64,000 nucleotides of DNA from Strigamia acuminata. Its lineage: Eukaryota; Arthropoda; Chilopoda; Geophilomorpha; Linotaeniidae. The DNA is taken from the NCBI GenBank assembly GCA_949358305.1, contig OX442315.1, positions 25,508,427 to 25,572,426 of the forward strand, read 5' to 3'. A program made the position numbers and the translations under genes. A model generated the notes under the pieces. That model made no database searches and was not told the origin of the DNA. It saw only the letters and a program-made list of their open reading frames with translations. This document shows positions 61,555 to 64,000 of this stretch, piece by piece (position 1 is the first letter of the stretch; each line of letters begins with the position of its first letter).

Positions 61555-63951
61555 ATGGATCACAGATTTCGTTTCGCTTGCATTATTGCATGGATTATTT
61601 TTAATGTACATGCTGATGATTTGTTCAAAAAAAGGCCAAATTTTATTCTAATGGTTATGGACGACGTAAGTTTTAAATTTTAACCATTCAAATCGTTTTT
61701 TTTAAAAAATGTTTACATTTCCAGTTAGGTTGGGGTGATCTTGGAATTTTTGGAAACCCCAATCGAGATACACCACATATTGACCGAATGGCATCTGAAG
61801 GAATGGTTTTTACAGACTTTTATTCAGGAGCTCCATTATGCTCCCCTTGTAAGTGAATAGCGAATCAGCTGTAGACTATCTTTCAAGCAGGGAAAAACCA
61901 CATAATCTCGTGCACAGATAATTCTGGCAATCATTCGGTTTTTCAACCAATCCAATCCCAGCGTATTGAATAGGGTCACAGACTTGGTTATGGCAAGGAA
62001 TAATCGCCATAGTCGCTCTGTTTTTGAAACTCCTTATTTAGTAGACGTCTAGATCTTTATATTAAAGTTATTTGGATATCCAATAGTTTGCGTGTTATGT
62101 TGTTAACATTCAAAACCCATATTCATTGTTTGCATTGCAGCTAGGGCAGCCCTGCTGACAGGCCGTTTGCCTATTCGAAATGGGTTTTACACAACGAATG
62201 CACACGCAAGGAACTGTAAATTATTTATGCTTCATATATAATTAATAGTAAAAGGAAAACTTAACTTATTTTGTTATTTAAGCTTACACACCGCAGGAAA
62301 TTATTGGTGGAATTGCAAATGAAACTCTACTCGGTGAACTGCTGTCTAATGAGAAATACATTACTAAACTCGTTGGGAAATGGTATTTATAAACTTCATA
62401 AATAATATTCAGAACTGTAAATAGTTAGAACATTTGTGGGGTCCTCGATATTGATTTTGTTAATTTCAAAAGGCATTTAGGACACCAACAACAATATTTA
62501 CCCACTAACCATGGGTTTCATGAATATTATGGTTCAACCAATTGCCATTTTGGGCCCTATAACAATAAAGATAGACCAAATATCCCATTTTTCAGAAATG
62601 GGAATATGATAGGAAGGTAATAAGTAATTAAACATTTTATCAGTCAACTATTATTAAACTGTGAGATGATTTTAGGTACTATGAAGATTTTGCTATTACT
62701 CCAGATGGTGAATCAAACATCACTCAACTTTTGATTCAAGTAAAAATAAATTAAGATTACGGTATATATTGAAACGGAGTATTTATTGGTTTACAATCCT
62801 GTAGGAAGCAATTGAATCTCTTCAAAACTTTTCCAAGGCTTCTCAAAGTTTTTTCTTATATTGGGCTCCCGATAGTATGCACGGTCGTGTATACGCTTCT
62901 AAACATTTCATTGGAAAAAGTCCTAAAGGAAGGTAAACAACCAATTTGTTCCAATTCATTGCATTCTGTAGACACTGAGTTATTAGGTATGGAGATGCTG
63001 TTCGAGAAGTTGATGACGGAATTGGAAAAATCATACAAACATTAAAAGCGACGGGCTTAGACGAAAATACGTTTGTCTTCTTTTTGTCAGATAATGGCGC
63101 AGCTTTAGTTGATAAAGCAAATGGTAAGTATCGAAATAGCGGTATATAAAAGTGCAAATATATAATTAGCATTAAAAAACAAAACTAAAACCAATTTTTA
63201 GGTGGTAGTAACGGCCCTTTTCTGTGTGGAAAGCAAACAACTTTCGAAGGTGGAATGAGAGTCCCAGGAATTGCATGGTGGCCTTCAAAAATAAAACCAG
63301 GACAGGTGACCTATCAAACGGCAACAGTCATGGATCTATTTTTAACAATTCTGGATTTTGCAAACATATCGGTTCCTTCGAACAAAGTTTATGATGGTCT
63401 CAGTCTGAAACAAACGCTCTTAAATGGAAGGATTGAAGAAAGGCGAGCAAATTTAATAAGACTAATATCGAGATAAAAATTTGAACATAATTTCCTAGAA
63501 TTATTAGCATTTAATAAGTGAAGTGAAGTTTGTTTTTACTTTTTAGGCCAGTTTTCTTCTACCGAGGCGACGAATTATTTGCTGTTCGATATGGTTTTCA
63601 TAAGCTTCATTTATGGACTTGGACAAATTCTATCAAACAATTTGAAACAGTTAAGTGGTCTCTTCTAAAAATATGCGTCCATTTTATTTTTTTATTTACC
63701 ACCAAACTCAGGGGATTGATTTCTGTCCCTGTCAACAAGTTCCAAACGTCACAACCCACGAGCAACTTAACCATACTGCAAATCCCATCATGTTCAACTT
63801 AGGTCATGACCCATCAGAGCGATTTCCATTACATCCTGAATCTTCAGAGTATCAGTTCAAATTACCAATTTTTCTCCAGTTGGTCAGCGACCACAAGATG
63901 CACCTAGATCCTGGTATTCCGCAGCTAAACTGGTGCGATGCTGCAGTAATG
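61555..63951 (+). CDS. GALNS: N-acetylgalactosamine-6-sulfatase (GALNS), 11 exons, last exon outside the window
   Basis: Lysosomal sulfatase removing 6-sulfate from N-acetylgalactosamine and galactose residues of chondroitin and keratan sulfate. Exons: 61555-61665, 61725-61848, 62141-62215, 62283-62382, 62473-62616, 62676-62739, 62805-62932, 62987-63123, 63202-63442, 63547-63649, 63712-63951 (489 codons). A signal peptide (1-20) precedes MVMDDLGWGDLG, whose aspartates bind calcium. The [12 protein letters not shown] motif has Cys76, the residue converted to formylglycine, with the serine split across an intron. [50 protein letters not shown] and [16 protein letters not shown] follow human GALNS almost without gaps, so an active orthologue is likely. 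The human protein has 522 residues, so only about 30 C-terminal residues are missing. The 63,442 donor is GC rather than GT, giving a GC-AG intron with perfect phase. Confidence 0.97.
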
Positions 63952-64000
63952 GTGAGATAAGATTAATCACTGTTATTCACGTTACATTTCTAACTATCTT
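63952..64000 (+). other. Start of the last GALNS intron, window edge
   Basis: GTGAGA follows the eleventh exon. The final GALNS exon lies beyond the end of the window. Confidence 0.8.

Noticed and set aside
1-64000. tRNA, rRNA and CRISPR-like structures
   Set aside because: No tRNA B-box in proper context, no rRNA-like block and no regularly spaced repeats were found; CRISPR arrays are not expected in an animal genome.

Overview
This is an AT-rich animal nuclear genome window. All genes are split, with GT-AG introns from about 60 bp to over 11 kb, and no bacterial-style operons. The gene families are metazoan: a group-II adenylyl cyclase, OSGIN, GALNS and a CUB/LDLa receptor. Compact genes, many 60-80 bp introns, and several strong splice acceptors lying 8-25 nt before the start codon with no visible 5' exon (a signature of spliced-leader trans-splicing) make a tunicate such as a Ciona-type ascidian my best guess. 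This is inference; I could not run a search.

Layout. 1-16,388 has no gene I can support and holds several short inverted-repeat transposons. 16,397-29,693 (+) is a complete 24-exon adenylyl cyclase of the ADCY2/4/7 type (1,037 aa). 29,694-34,323 is largely empty. 34,324-36,509 (+) is an 8-exon secreted protein (294 aa) that I cannot name. It converges on an OSGIN oxidoreductase-like gene at 39,129-37,339 (-; 480 aa). A possible small gene (67 aa, +) starts head-to-head with OSGIN at 39,254. 42,628-56,216 (+) is a type I membrane protein with one CUB and one LDLa domain, an 11.4-kb first intron and two possible cytoplasmic tails. 59,171-59,522 (+) is a tiny TATA-driven gene for a histidine-rich secreted peptide (70 aa). 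60,056-60,481 (+) and 61,196-60,867 (-) are convergent unknown exons. 61,555-63,951 (+) is N-acetylgalactosamine-6-sulfatase (GALNS), cut off by the window edge before its last exon.

The genes do not form an obvious pathway. I rebuilt exon structures by hand from splice signals, reading-frame phase and family resemblance. For each complete multi-exon gene the exon lengths sum to a multiple of three, which supports the models. The items most worth a second look are the in-frame 15-bp microexon in the cyclase, the alternative PPxY/non-PPxY tails of the CUB/LDLa receptor, the histidine-rich peptide, the unnamed secreted protein and the head-to-head small gene.
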